DNA of 64,000 nucleotides from the NCBI GenBank assembly GCA_021770755.1, contig JAETQI010000003.1, positions 103,652 through 167,651 on the forward strand, written 5' to 3'. Source of the stretch: Lachnospiraceae bacterium. Lineage in GTDB: Bacteria; Bacillota; Clostridia; Lachnospirales; Lachnospiraceae. Below are positions 1 through 9,680 of the stretch, in pieces. The notes beneath the pieces are model-generated. The model had not been told where the DNA came from. It ran no database searches and saw nothing but the letters and a program-made list of their open reading frames with translations. The translations under genes and the position numbers were made by a program. How positions within the stretch are numbered: position 1 is the first letter of the stretch; the number at the start of each line of letters is the position of its first letter.

Positions 1-13
1 GAGGATGAATCAA

Positions 14-3000
14 ATGGAAAATGTAAAACGGATCTATGTGGAGAAGAAGGAAGCTTTTGCTGTAAAGGCAAGGGAGCTCGAGGACGAGCTGAAAGGATAT
101 CTGGGCATCGCCGGGTTAGAGAAGGTCAGGATCTTTATCCGCTATGATGTGGAAAACCTTTCGGATGCGGTCTTTGAAAAGGCGTGTACGTGTGTATTTT
201 CAGAGCCTCCGGTCGACGACCTGTATAGGGAGAATATCGAGATGCCGGCGGATTCACGATGTTTTTCCGTTGAGTATCTGCCGGGGCAGTTCGACCAGAG
301 GGCGGACTCCGCAGTGCAGTGCGTGCAGTTTCTGAAAGAGGATGAGCAGCCGCTCATCAAGACGGCGGTTACCTATCTGCTGATCGGAAACATTTCCGAC
401 AGTGAGTTTGATAAGATCAAGCGCTATTGCATCAATCCCGTCGATTCGAGAGAGACAGGGCTGGAAAAGCCCGGTACGCTGGTGCAGACTTTTGAGGAGC
501 CGGCAGATGTGGGAAGTTATGACGGGTTTGCGGACATGGCAGAGGATGATCTGAAAGAACTCTATGACTCATTGGGACTTGCCATGACATTTAAGGATTT
601 CCAGCACATCCAGAAATATTTTAAGGATGAGGAGCACAGGGATCCGACTGTGACGGAGATCAGGGTGCTTGATACCTACTGGTCCGACCACTGCCGCCAC
701 ACGACGTTTTCCACTGAATTGAAGGATATCACATTTGAGGACGGTTATTATACAGAACCGATCCGGACGACATACAGACAGTACCTTGCCGCGCGCGAGG
801 AGATCTTTGCCGGCAGAAAGGACAAATATGTCTGTCTGATGGATCTGGCGCTCATGGCGATGAGAAAGCTCAAAAAGGATGGAAAACTGGAGGACTTGGA
901 ACAATCGGATGAGATCAACGCCTGCTCCATCGTCGTGCCGGTGGAGATCGATAAGGAGGACGGAAAGGGTGTTGTCACCGAGGAGTGGCTTGTCAACTTC
1001 AAGAACGAGACGCACAATCATCCGACAGAGATCGAGCCGTTTGGCGGCGCGGCAACCTGTCTGGGCGGTGCGATCCGCGATCCGCTCTCAGGGCGCACCT
1101 ATGTATATCAGGCGATGCGCGTCACAGGTGCGGCAGATCCGACCGTGCCGGTGGAAAATACGATGCGGGGCAAGCTTTCCCAGAAGAAACTGGTGCGCGG
1201 TGCCGCGAGCGGATATTCTTCCTATGGTAACCAGATCGGTCTTGCGACCGGATATGTAAAAGAAGTGTATCATCCGAATTATGTGGCAAAGAGGATGGAG
1301 ATCGGCGCGGTCATGGCTGCGGCGCCAAGGGCAGGTGTGATCCGCGAGAATTCGGATCCGGGGGATATCATCATCCTGCTTGGCGGCCGGACAGGGCGCG
1401 ACGGCTGCGGCGGCGCGACAGGCTCCTCCAAAGTGCACACGACAGCGTCACTCTCCACCTGCGGCGCGGAGGTTCAGAAAGGCAACGCGCCGACAGAGCG
1501 CAAGCTGCAGAGACTGTTCCGCAGGACGGAGGTCAGCCGGATCATCAAGAAATGCAATGACTTTGGCGCTGGCGGCGTGTCCGTTGCGATCGGGGAGCTG
1601 GCGGCCGGCCTTGTCGTGGATATGGACAAAGTGCCAAAGAAGTATGCAGGTCTTGACGGGACGGAGCTGGCGATCTCGGAGTCGCAGGAGAGAATGGCAG
1701 TGGTTGTGGATCCAAAGGATGCAGACCAGTTCCTTGCATACGCCGCACAGGAGAATCTCGAGGTAGTGAAGGTTGCCGTTGTCACACAGGAGCCGAGGCT
1801 TGTGTTAAAGTGGCGCGGCAGGAAGGTGGTCGATATCGCGCGCGCTTTCCTGGATACGAACGGAGCGCACCAGGAGACGGGAGTGTTTGTGGACACACCC
1901 GTGAAGGAGGATAATTATTTCCTTAAGACAGCCGTTCCAAAGGTTGGGGAGGCGCTGAAAGCCGGCGATGTGAAGGCGGCGCTGCTCGCGACGCTCAATG
2001 ATCTCAATGTCTGCTCGCAGAAGGGACTTGTGGAGATGTTCGACGCATCGATCGGCGCGGGCAGTGTATTTATGCCCTACGGCGGTAAGTATCAGCTCAC
2101 GGAGACGCAGACGATGGTCGCGAAGCTTCCTGTATTGAAGGGAAAGACAGACGTCGTGACGATGATGGCATACGGTTTCGATCCGTATCTGTCGAGCTGG
2201 AGCCCTTATCACGGGGCGGTGTACGCGGTGACGGAGTCCATGGCAAAGATCGTGGCAGCAGGCGGCGATCACACCAGGATACGCTTTACCTTCCAGGAGT
2301 ATTTCAGGCGCATGACGGAGGAGCCTTCCCGCTGGAGCCAGCCGTTTGCGGCGCTGCTTGGCGCGTACGATGCACAGATCGGGTATGGGCTGCCCTCGAT
2401 CGGCGGCAAGGACTCCATGTCGGGCACCTTTAATGAGATCGATGTGCCGCCGACACTCGTATCCTTTGCGGTCGATGTGGCAAAGAAGCAGGACATCATC
2501 ACGCCGGAGCTGAAAAACGCAGGAGATCGGCTTGTCGTGTTTGATCTGCCAAAGAATGAATACGATCTTCCGGATTACACGAAGGTCATGGAGATGTACA
2601 GCGGTATCGCGAAGCTGATCGCGGACAGGGTGATCGTGGCGGCATACGCGCTCGACTCGAAGGGGATCGCGGCAGCGGCGGCGAAGATGGCATTTGGCAA
2701 TAAGATGGGTGTTGCGTTTGACAGTGCGCTCACGGCGGACGAGCTCTTTGCGAATAATATGGGCAGCATCATCGCCGAGGTTCCTGCCAGCCAGCTTGAC
2801 GCGCTGGCGGAGTGCGGTATGGCTTACCGGACGGCGGCATCCGTGCTTGACGAGAACGCGGGCTTTGTGTACGGGGACGTGACTGTGACGATGGACGAGG
2901 CTTTGAAGGCGTGGACATCAAAGCTTGAGAAGGTGTTCCCGACAAAGGCTGTGAAAGGAAACGACGCGATCGGGACGAAGCTCTATGATGCGAAAGAGAT

Positions 3001-3823
3001 CTATGTGTGCAGGAATAAAGTGGCGAAGCCGACTGTATTCATTCCGGTTTTCCCGGGGACGAACTGCGAGTATGACTCGACGATCGCATTTGAGCGGGCG
3101 GGTGCCGATGTCGTGACGAAAGTATTCCGCAATATGTCCGCCGGGGATATCAGGGATTCGGTGGACGAGTTTGAGAAGGCGATCGCACAGGCGCAGATCA
3201 TCATGTTTCCGGGTGGATTTTCCGCCGGCGATGAACCTGACGGAAGCGCGAAGTTCTTTGCAACGGCATTTCAGAATGAGAAGATCAGGGAAGCGGTGAA
3301 CCGGCTTCTGAACGAGCGGGACGGACTTGCACTTGGGATCTGCAACGGATTCCAGGCGATGATCAAGCTTGGACTGGTGCCTTACGGTGAGGTTGTGGGG
3401 CAGAAGGAGGATTCACCGACCCTTACATACAATACCATCAACCGCCATATCTCCAGGATGGTATACACCAAAGTGGTCACAAACAAGTCGCCGTGGCTTG
3501 CGCTCGCAGAACTTGGGCGGACGTATGTGACGCCGGCTTCCCACGGTGAGGGGCGCTTCGTGGCGCCGCAGGAGTGGATCGACAAGCTCTTTGCGAATGG
3601 CCAGGTGGCGACGCAGTATGCGGATTTTGACGGGAATATCTCGATGGATGAGGAGTGGAATGTGAATGGCTCCTACGCGGCGATCGAGGGCATCACATCT
3701 CCCGACGGAAGGTGCCTTGGCAAGATGGCTCATGTGGAGAGGCGCGGCGACGGCGTGGCGGTGAATATCTACGGAGAGCAGGACATGAAGATCTTTGAGG
3801 CCGGAGTGCAGTATTTTAGATAA
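14..3823 (+). CDS. purL: Phosphoribosylformylglycinamidine synthase, single chain
   Basis: Catalyses the fourth step of purine synthesis, converting FGAR to FGAM with glutamine and ATP. The 1269-residue chain has the N-terminal linker, two AIRS-like halves (motif DTYWSDHCRHTTFS, and the ATP-site stretch NETHNHPTEIEPFGG) and a C-terminal class I glutaminase with nucleophile Cys1110 (LGICNGFQA) and His1177/Glu1179 (SHGEGRF). This is the fused clostridial form rather than the PurL/PurQ/PurS split form. An ATG at position 5 is also in frame, but GAGG at 1-4 sits nine bases before the ATG at 14, and family members usually start at this MENVKRIYVEKK stretch. The upstream region lies outside the window. 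purE, purM, purN and purD are found 27 kb downstream, not adjacent. Ends at a strong terminator. Confidence 0.96.
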   Translation: MENVKRIYVEKKEAFAVKARELEDELKGYLGIAGLEKVRIFIRYDVENLSDAVFEKACTCVFSEPPVDDLYRENIEMPADSRCFSVEYLPGQFDQRADSAVQCVQFLKEDEQPLIKTAVTYLLIGNISDSEFDKIKRYCINPVDSRETGLEKPGTLVQTFEEPADVGSYDGFADMAEDDLKELYDSLGLAMTFKDFQHIQKYFKDEEHRDPTVTEIRVLDTYWSDHCRHTTFSTELKDITFEDGYYTEPIRTTYRQYLAAREEIFAGRKDKYVCLMDLALMAMRKLKKDGKLEDLEQSDEINACSIVVPVEIDKEDGKGVVTEEWLVNFKNETHNHPTEIEPFGGAATCLGGAIRDPLSGRTYVYQAMRVTGAADPTVPVENTMRGKLSQKKLVRGAASGYSSYGNQIGLATGYVKEVYHPNYVAKRMEIGAVMAAAPRAGVIRENSDPGDIIILLGGRTGRDGCGGATGSSKVHTTASLSTCGAEVQKGNAPTERKLQRLFRRTEVSRIIKKCNDFGAGGVSVAIGELAAGLVVDMDKVPKKYAGLDGTELAISESQERMAVVVDPKDADQFLAYAAQENLEVVKVAVVTQEPRLVLKWRGRKVVDIARAFLDTNGAHQETGVFVDTPVKEDNYFLKTAVPKVGEALKAGDVKAALLATLNDLNVCSQKGLVEMFDASIGAGSVFMPYGGKYQLTETQTMVAKLPVLKGKTDVVTMMAYGFDPYLSSWSPYHGAVYAVTESMAKIVAAGGDHTRIRFTFQEYFRRMTEEPSRWSQPFAALLGAYDAQIGYGLPSIGGKDSMSGTFNEIDVPPTLVSFAVDVAKKQDIITPELKNAGDRLVVFDLPKNEYDLPDYTKVMEMYSGIAKLIADRVIVAAYALDSKGIAAAAAKMAFGNKMGVAFDSALTADELFANNMGSIIAEVPASQLDALAECGMAYRTAASVLDENAGFVYGDVTVTMDEALKAWTSKLEKVFPTKAVKGNDAIGTKLYDAKEIYVCRNKVAKPTVFIPVFPGTNCEYDSTIAFERAGADVVTKVFRNMSAGDIRDSVDEFEKAIAQAQIIMFPGGFSAGDEPDGSAKFFATAFQNEKIREAVNRLLNERDGLALGICNGFQAMIKLGLVPYGEVVGQKEDSPTLTYNTINRHISRMVYTKVVTNKSPWLALAELGRTYVTPASHGEGRFVAPQEWIDKLFANGQVATQYADFDGNISMDEEWNVNGSYAAIEGITSPDGRCLGKMAHVERRGDGVAVNIYGEQDMKIFEAGVQYFR

Positions 3824-3846
3824 GGGACATGATAATATAATATAAG

Positions 3847-3890
3847 AAACAGCGCCCCGCTGCCTGAAACCAGGTAGCGGGGCGCTGTTT
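3847..3890. terminator. Bidirectional terminator between purL and the chemotaxis receptor gene
   Basis: A 20-bp GC-rich inverted repeat (left arm 3847-3866, right arm 3871-3890, one G-T mismatch) with a 4-base loop, flanked by A's on the left and T's on the right. It can therefore end transcripts from both convergent genes. Confidence 0.9.
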
Positions 3891-3908
3891 TAATGCGCTT
3901 TATGTATG

Positions 3909-5606
3909 TTATTGTTTCAGGGAGAATTGTCCGATCAATCCGTTTAAGATCGTTGCCTGCGCGGACAATTCCTGGCTGGTCGCCGATGCCTCCTGCGCAG
4001 TTGCGGCATTGCTCTGTACGACCTCTGAAATCTGGTTGATGCCTTTCTCTGCCTGGCGCATCGCCTCGGTCTGATCCTGCACCATTGTCTTGAGGTTCTT
4101 GGAGAAGTCGGCGATCTGCTTGATCCCGTCCACGACGGAGCCGATCGCGTTCGCGGCGTTCTCCGCGGCGCGGTTTCCGTCGGAAACCTCACGGATAGAG
4201 CCTTCGATCAATTCCCTGGTATCGACAGCCGCCTTGGCGCTCTGGTTTGCCAGTACCCTGATCTGGTCAGCCACGACCGCGAAACCGCGTCCGGATTCGC
4301 CGGCACGCGCTGCCTCGATCGATGCGTTCAGCGACAGCAGGTTGGTCTGGGAAGCGATAGACTCGATCTCGGAGATGATGTCCCCGATCCTGTTGGAAGC
4401 GGCGTTGATGCGCTCCATTGCCGCCATCATGGAATTCATCTCCTCGCGGCTGTTGTCTGCCTTGTCGGCGTAGAGCTGAGCCTTCGTGTAGGATTCATCT
4501 GCACTTTGTGCGCTCTGCTCCATGGTATTGGTGATCTCAGAGATCGTGGCGTGCAGTTCCATGACGGCGTTTGTCTGTTCCGTTGCACCCTCTGCCAGTA
4601 CCTGTGATGCGTCGGCAAGATCACCGGAGCCGGACGATACCTGGCTGGAGACTTCGCCGATGGATGTGAGCGTCTCCACCATCTGGTCGCGCAGTCCGCG
4701 CATGGATTCGTACAATTTCTGGAAATCTCCGGTATATTTTTCCGTGTAGTTTGATTTCACGGCATAGTTTCCGCCTGCCATCTCGCCCAGCACCTCGCTG
4801 ATGTCATGGATGATGATATTCAGGTTGTTTGCCATATCGGTGGCGTCTTTTTCCATGTGCTCCACTTCGTCGCCGGTCTCCACCATCGGGAACGGGGAAG
4901 TGAGGTCTCCGGCTGAAAACGTTTTGAGACGCTTGCCGAGCTTGCCAAGGGGAGACGCGATCCCTTTGGCAATATTCTTGCCGATCTTGGTCGACAGTGT
5001 CAGCGAGATCCCAATGACGACGACAATGGCGATCGAGAGAATCAGCCCTGTCACCGAGAGTGTTGCGGAAAGATGATTTCCCTCTGTCACTTTGACGTTC
5101 AGGAGGGATTCCAGTTTGCTGTATATGCTGTTGTAGGCGGGAGCAAGATCCTCGAGCGCGATATCCTGTGCCTGCTTGCACAGGGATCTGTCCGTTGTGG
5201 CTCCAAGATCCATGATCTTTTGATCCAGTGCCCAGTACGCGTCCAGCTCGGAACTGATCTCATCATAGGTTTTTCTGCCGTCCTCCGACACGATCGTGTT
5301 CTCGATCGTGGCAAAATATTCTTTAAAAAGAACTTTGTTTTCATTATGCTGCTGCACTACAGTGGCGATCGCGTCCGCATCATCATAGCCGATCGCCGCC
5401 CGCAGGGACGACCGGCTGTCAGCAAATTCAAACATCGCTTTTCCAATATCGCCCTGTGCAAATCCGAAATTTTTTAGAGCGTAGGAATATCTGTTTGAAA
5501 TGATGATCAGGGCGATCAACCCGAGTAATGCGGCGGCAGCCGTTATGGAAGCCACCTTAAAAAAGGATTTGGTCAGCTTTCTCTCGATGCTGTCATGTTC
5601 GTTCAT
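3909..5606 (-). CDS. Methyl-accepting chemotaxis protein
   Basis: Membrane chemoreceptor of 565 residues that signals to CheA/CheW. A first membrane helix lies near residues 15-35 and a second near 178-205. The extracytoplasmic segment between them is mostly helical (four-helix-bundle type). A HAMP linker follows (about 205-260), then the cytoplasmic signalling coiled coil. The conserved hairpin tip is clear: [20 protein letters not shown] followed by [15 protein letters not shown]. Ala/Gln/Glu-rich helices suitable for methylation flank the tip. No other chemotaxis genes are in the window, so this is a stand-alone receptor with unknown ligand. A GAAAGGGG ribosome site precedes the start, and a promoter with a dyad lies upstream. 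Confidence 0.93.
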   Translation of the reverse strand: MNEHDSIERKLTKSFFKVASITAAAALLGLIALIIISNRYSYALKNFGFAQGDIGKAMFEFADSRSSLRAAIGYDDADAIATVVQQHNENKVLFKEYFATIENTIVSEDGRKTYDEISSELDAYWALDQKIMDLGATTDRSLCKQAQDIALEDLAPAYNSIYSKLESLLNVKVTEGNHLSATLSVTGLILSIAIVVVIGISLTLSTKIGKNIAKGIASPLGKLGKRLKTFSAGDLTSPFPMVETGDEVEHMEKDATDMANNLNIIIHDISEVLGEMAGGNYAVKSNYTEKYTGDFQKLYESMRGLRDQMVETLTSIGEVSSQVSSGSGDLADASQVLAEGATEQTNAVMELHATISEITNTMEQSAQSADESYTKAQLYADKADNSREEMNSMMAAMERINAASNRIGDIISEIESIASQTNLLSLNASIEAARAGESGRGFAVVADQIRVLANQSAKAAVDTRELIEGSIREVSDGNRAAENAANAIGSVVDGIKQIADFSKNLKTMVQDQTEAMRQAEKGINQISEVVQSNAATAQEASATSQELSAQATILNGLIGQFSLKQ

Positions 5607-5657
5607 TGTTCATTTTCCCCTTTCTTTGGTCATGGTCTTGTTCATTATGTTTTAAAA

Positions 5658-5692
5658 CTTATGCATTTTCCCCTCATTATGAAATGCATAAG
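5658..5692. promoter_or_regulatory. Inverted repeat in the leader of the chemoreceptor gene
   Basis: Perfect 11-bp arms CTTATGCATTT (5658-5668) and AAATGCATAAG (5682-5692) with a 13-base spacer lie just downstream of the predicted transcription start of the minus-strand receptor gene. This position fits a repressor operator or an RNA hairpin; the sequence alone does not decide. Confidence 0.5.
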
Positions 5693-5704
5693 CCATCAAA
5701 CATT

Positions 5705-5732
5705 ATTATAGTCCCTTTGGAAAAATATGCAA
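5705..5732 (-). promoter_or_regulatory. Sigma-A type promoter for the chemoreceptor gene
   Basis: On the minus strand, TTGCAT (-35, 5727-5732), a 16-base spacer, and a consensus TATAAT (-10, 5705-5710), about 100 bases upstream of the start codon. Confidence 0.65.
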
Positions 5733-5753
5733 GATGAAAACAGTGCAAATTTC

Positions 5754-6284
5754 CTATAAAAACGTGACCTGTGCCTGCAGATCATACGTATGAGGCTCCT
5801 TTGTGACAGCTTTGTGCCCAAACGCGATGGCGATCTCATATTCGTACTGCTCCGGGAATTGCAGGCGCTTTGAGAAATAGTCCTTCTTCTCCCCGCGCAG
5901 GGCATCGTAGATGCAGCCGATGATCAGATTGCCAAGGCCAAGCTCCTCCGCAGCCAGAGCCATATTTTCTACAGCGATGCCGGCGTCGAGCGGGCTCCAC
6001 TTGTACGTACTGTCCGCACTCAGCACGATGACGGTGGGCGCTTCGTAGTAAAAATTGTGCGGCTGCGGCGCAAGACCGCGCAGACGGTTCTTTTCGTCCT
6101 CAAGCTCCTGCAGGATGGGATCGCCGCCTTTTAACACTGTGAAATGGATCTCCTGCCTGTTTGCCGCGGTGGGTGCCTGCAGCCCGGCGTGCAGCAGGGC
6201 GTCCAGCTCGGCATCTGTCAGGGGGGCTGGCGTATAGCCCCTTGTGGAACTGCGTTTTTTGATCACATCGATTACATTGCTCAT
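5754..6284 (-). CDS. Nitroreductase family protein
   Basis: FMN-dependent oxidoreductase of the nitroreductase fold, 176 residues, the usual length. The N-terminal FMN-phosphate motif is visible (IKKRSSTRGYTPAPLTD...LLHAGLQAPTAANRQ), as are the mid-protein stretch DAGIAVENMALAAEELGLG and the C-terminal IAFGH segment. The substrate cannot be told from sequence. Starts at the ATG preceded by TAAGGAGG. It is divergent from the MATE gene, with its own promoter. Confidence 0.88.
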   Translation of the reverse strand: MSNVIDVIKKRSSTRGYTPAPLTDAELDALLHAGLQAPTAANRQEIHFTVLKGGDPILQELEDEKNRLRGLAPQPHNFYYEAPTVIVLSADSTYKWSPLDAGIAVENMALAAEELGLGNLIIGCIYDALRGEKKDYFSKRLQFPEQYEYEIAIAFGHKAVTKEPHTYDLQAQVTFL

Positions 6285-6329
6285 GATTGTCGTCCTCCTT
6301 AAATATTAGGTGTTTTATATCCTGCCCTT

Positions 6330-6358
6330 ATTATAAGATATCCCATGTGCAACGGCAA
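6330..6358 (-). promoter_or_regulatory. Promoter for the nitroreductase gene
   Basis: Minus-strand TTGCCG (6353-6358), 17-base spacer, TATAAT (6330-6335), 46 bases before the start codon. Confidence 0.65.
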
Positions 6359-6360
6359 GC

Positions 6361-6389
6361 TTGTATTTCGGATCAAATGATGATATGAT
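6361..6389 (+). promoter_or_regulatory. Promoter for the MATE transporter gene
   Basis: TTGTAT (6361-6366), 17-base spacer, TATGAT (6384-6389). It lies almost back-to-back with the nitroreductase promoter, so one regulator could serve both genes. Confidence 0.65.
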
Positions 6390-6445
6390 ATAAAGAACGC
6401 GCTCCGGGTCTGATCGGGGCAGCGATATAGCAGAGGGAGGAAGCC

Positions 6446-7843
6446 ATGAAGATACGTACAAAATTTATCGGGAACAGGGATTTTTACAAGATGGTGCTGA
6501 TGATCGCGGTGCCGATCATGATCCAGAACGGGATCACCAACTTTGTCAGTCTGCTTGACAACATTATGATCGGGCAGGTCGGGACAGAGCAGATGTCGGG
6601 GGTGGCGATCGTCAATCAGCTAATATTTGTATACAATCTGTGCATATTTGGCGGCGTGTCCGGTGCGGGGATCTTTACAGCGCAGTATTTCGGACAGGGG
6701 AATCACGAGGGTGTGCGCCAGACGATGCGGTTTAAGCTGTGGATGGTCACGATGATCACAGCGTTGACAGCCGTTCTTTTTTTGGGCTTTGGCACGACGC
6801 TGATCGGAGCTTATCTGAAGGGAGAAGGCTCTGCGGAAAGCATCGCCGCGACTCTTTTGTACGGAGAGAGGTATCTGCGGATCATGCTGATCGGTCTGCC
6901 GGCATTTGCGGCGGTACAGATCTACTCGAGCACGCTGCGCGAGTGCGGTCAGACGCTGCTGCCCATGAAAGCGGGGATAGCGGCTGTTATTGTAAATCTG
7001 CTGTTTAACTACATATTAATATATGGAAAGTTCGGCGCACCCGCGCTCGGCGTGAGCGGTGCGGCGATCGCGACGGTTCTCTCGCGCTATGTGGAGATGC
7101 TGATCACAGTGATCGGTGTCCACAGAAAGAGCGTCGGGGAGCACGCGGCGTATTCTTTCGTCCAGGGATTGTACCGGACACTGAAAGTGCCGCGGGAGCT
7201 GACCTTCAAGATCATCAGGAAAGGAAGTCCGCTCCTGTTCAACGAGACTTTGTGGGCAGCGGGTATGGCGATGCTGACACAGTGCTATTCCATCCGCGGG
7301 CTGAATGTCGTTGCCGGACTGAATGTCTCCAACACGATCAACAACGTGTTCAATATCGTATTTATCGCACTGGGGGATTCTGTTGCCATCATTGTGGGAC
7401 AGCTTCTCGGAGCCGGAAAGATGAAGGAGGCAAGGGATACGGATAACAAGCTGATCGCTTTTTCCGTGATGTGCTGCACGGGCGTGGCGTTTGTCATGTT
7501 TCTCATGGCGCCGCTGTTTCCCAGGCTGTACAAGATCAATGATGAGGCGCGGCTGCTTGCGCGGTACTTCATCATGGTGACGGCTTTCTTCATGCCGCAG
7601 AATGCCTTCCTGCACGCGACGTACTTCACGCTGCGCTCCGGCGGCAAGACGATCATCACCTTCCTGTTTGACAGTGTCTTTATCTGGTGCGTGAGCGTTG
7701 TGATCGCCTTTACGCTCAGCCGCTTTACAGGGCTTCCGGTCATAGCGGTGTATGCGATGGTGCAGCTCGGGGATATCATCAAGTGCATCATTGGATTCGT
7801 GCTGGTCAAAAAGGGTGTGTGGCTCCAGAATATCGTGACATAA
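6446..7843 (+). CDS. MATE family efflux transporter
   Basis: Twelve-helix cation/drug antiporter of 465 residues, standard family length. The first half shows the MATE signature around helices 1-2 (MIAVPIMIQNGITNFVSLLD, IMIGQVGTEQMSGVAIVNQL), and the second half repeats it (SPLLFNETLWAAGMAMLTQC, ALGDSVAIIVGQLLGAG). It exports organic cations or drugs across the cytoplasmic membrane; the specificity is not readable. The ATG is preceded by AGAGGGAGGAAG. The gene is monocistronic, ending at a terminator shared with the convergent ABC exporter gene. Confidence 0.93.
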   Translation: MKIRTKFIGNRDFYKMVLMIAVPIMIQNGITNFVSLLDNIMIGQVGTEQMSGVAIVNQLIFVYNLCIFGGVSGAGIFTAQYFGQGNHEGVRQTMRFKLWMVTMITALTAVLFLGFGTTLIGAYLKGEGSAESIAATLLYGERYLRIMLIGLPAFAAVQIYSSTLRECGQTLLPMKAGIAAVIVNLLFNYILIYGKFGAPALGVSGAAIATVLSRYVEMLITVIGVHRKSVGEHAAYSFVQGLYRTLKVPRELTFKIIRKGSPLLFNETLWAAGMAMLTQCYSIRGLNVVAGLNVSNTINNVFNIVFIALGDSVAIIVGQLLGAGKMKEARDTDNKLIAFSVMCCTGVAFVMFLMAPLFPRLYKINDEARLLARYFIMVTAFFMPQNAFLHATYFTLRSGGKTIITFLFDSVFIWCVSVVIAFTLSRFTGLPVIAVYAMVQLGDIIKCIIGFVLVKKGVWLQNIVT

Positions 7844-7873
7844 AAAGATGAGCGCCTTGGCGCTCATCTTTTT
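7842..7873. terminator. Bidirectional terminator
   Basis: A 15-bp perfect inverted repeat (AAAAAGATGAGCGCC, 2-base loop, mirrored arm ending in five T's) starts in the MATE stop codon. It serves both the MATE gene and the convergent ABC exporter operon. Confidence 0.9.
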
Positions 7874-7880
7874 ACATTGG

Positions 7881-9680
7881 TCATGATTCTGCCTTGTCTG
7901 CGAGAAAATCATACTGTGACATGAACAGCTTATAGTATTCGCCCTTTTGTGCGAGCAGTTCATCGTGCGTGCCCGCTTCGAGGATATTTCCCTTGTCGAC
8001 ATACATGATGCAGTCCGCATTCTTGATGGTTGAGAGCCTGTGGGCGATGATGAAGGAGGTGCGTCCCTCCAGCAGCCTGTTCAGACCCTTCTGCAGCAGG
8101 ATCTCTGTCTCGGTGTCGATGCTCGATGTCGCCTCGTCCAGAATGAGAATCGCCGGGTTTTCGAGCAGCGCCCGCGCGAAGCTGATGAGCTGTCTCTGAC
8201 CGGCGGAGAGGCGGCTTCCGCGCTCATTGACCTGTGTCTGGTAGCCGTTCTCCATCTCCATGATAAAGTCGTGCGCGCAGACGGTCTTGGCGGCGGTGAT
8301 GACCTCCTCGTCCGTTGCGGTCAGATTTCCATAACGAATGTTATCCATAATGGTTCCCGAGAAGATAAAGCTGTCCTGCATCATGATACCCATCTGCTTT
8401 CGCAGGGATTTGAGAGTCACGCCGGAGATGTCCGTGCCGTCGATCAGGATCCTGCCCGAGTCCACATTGTAGAAACGGCTGATGAGGTTGACGATGGTCG
8501 ATTTGCCGGCGCCGGTGGGTCCTACGATCGCGTATGTGTCGCCCGGGTTTGCGGTGAAATTTACCTTATTTAAGATCCGGACACCGTCCTCGTAGCTAAA
8601 GCATACGTCCTGGAATTCCACTTTTCCGTCGATTGCAGGCATCGGCACAGCATCCTCGGCGTCCCTGACATTGACAGGCTCGTCGATCGTCTCAAAGATG
8701 CGCTCTAAGTAGGCGATCGCGGTGAGCAGCGAGTTGTAGAACGAGGCGAGCGTGTTGATCGGTTCCCAGAATCTTGAGATGTAGGAGGTAAACGCGATCA
8801 GGATACCGACTGTCACACCGTAGATCTCCCCCGAGATCCAGCCGATGCCGATCACGTAGATGAACGCTGTCGTGACGGTCGAGATCGAGTCGATGCAGGG
8901 CCACATGATAAAGTTGTATTTGACGGCACGCATCCACGCACTCCGGTAGCTGTCGCTTAAGTGGTTGAAGATCGAAGTGTTCTCGCGCTCGCGCACGAAG
9001 GACTGTGTGACGCGGATACCGTTGATGCTCTCCGCGATGTAGGCGGTGAGGTTGGACTGCTTGTTGCTCTGGATCTGCCACGCGCGCCGCTGGCGTCTCT
9101 TCACGAACACGATGACGGCAAAGAGCACAGGCAGTCCGCACAGGCAGATCAGCGTGAGCCGGACATGCAGCAGGAGCATAAAGATCAGGATAAAAATTAA
9201 ATTACACATGTCCGTTATCGTGTTGATGATGCCGTTAGACAGCAGGTCGCTCAAGCTGTTCACATAGTTGACCACGCGCACCTGGATCTTGCCGTGGGGG
9301 CGGTCGTCATAGTAAGAGAACGGCAGCTCCTGCAGGTGGCAGAAGATGTCGGAGCGCAGTTGGTGCACGATCGCCTGCCCGATACGGCTGGTGATGCGGA
9401 TCTTGAGTCGGATGCACACGCAGGTGTACAGTACGATAACGAGTGATATTAAAGTGATGGCCACGATCGCCCGGATATCCTTTGCAGGGATATAGGTGTC
9501 CATGATCTCACTGATGAACAGGGGGAAGAGCATGGTCAGCGCGGATGCGGACAGCATCAAAAAGAGCGCGAAGGCAAGCTGTCCCCGATAGGGCTTTACA
9601 TACTGGAAGACACGTTTGAGCTGTCCAAAGTCAAATTTGTCCTCGATCACTTCGTCGATATCATATTTATTTCGTGCCAT
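7881..9680 (-). CDS. ABC exporter half-transporter, consensus ATPase subunit
   Basis: Fused membrane-ATPase half-transporter of 599 residues: six-helix domain (about 30-320) then nucleotide-binding domain (about 345-590) with Walker A GPTGAGKST, signature LSAGQRQ, and Walker B ILILDEATSSID with the catalytic Glu. Start chosen at 9680, where AAAGGAGGT stands seven bases upstream; a longer frame reaching 9824 would run deep into the upstream gene. It overlaps the stop of the upstream subunit by 14 bases, indicating translational coupling. Together with that subunit it should form a heterodimeric exporter of the TM287/288 or BmrCD type; the substrate is unknown. Confidence 0.93.
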   Translation of the reverse strand: MARNKYDIDEVIEDKFDFGQLKRVFQYVKPYRGQLAFALFLMLSASALTMLFPLFISEIMDTYIPAKDIRAIVAITLISLVIVLYTCVCIRLKIRITSRIGQAIVHQLRSDIFCHLQELPFSYYDDRPHGKIQVRVVNYVNSLSDLLSNGIINTITDMCNLIFILIFMLLLHVRLTLICLCGLPVLFAVIVFVKRRQRRAWQIQSNKQSNLTAYIAESINGIRVTQSFVRERENTSIFNHLSDSYRSAWMRAVKYNFIMWPCIDSISTVTTAFIYVIGIGWISGEIYGVTVGILIAFTSYISRFWEPINTLASFYNSLLTAIAYLERIFETIDEPVNVRDAEDAVPMPAIDGKVEFQDVCFSYEDGVRILNKVNFTANPGDTYAIVGPTGAGKSTIVNLISRFYNVDSGRILIDGTDISGVTLKSLRKQMGIMMQDSFIFSGTIMDNIRYGNLTATDEEVITAAKTVCAHDFIMEMENGYQTQVNERGSRLSAGQRQLISFARALLENPAILILDEATSSIDTETEILLQKGLNRLLEGRTSFIIAHRLSTIKNADCIMYVDKGNILEAGTHDELLAQKGEYYKLFMSQYDFLADKAES

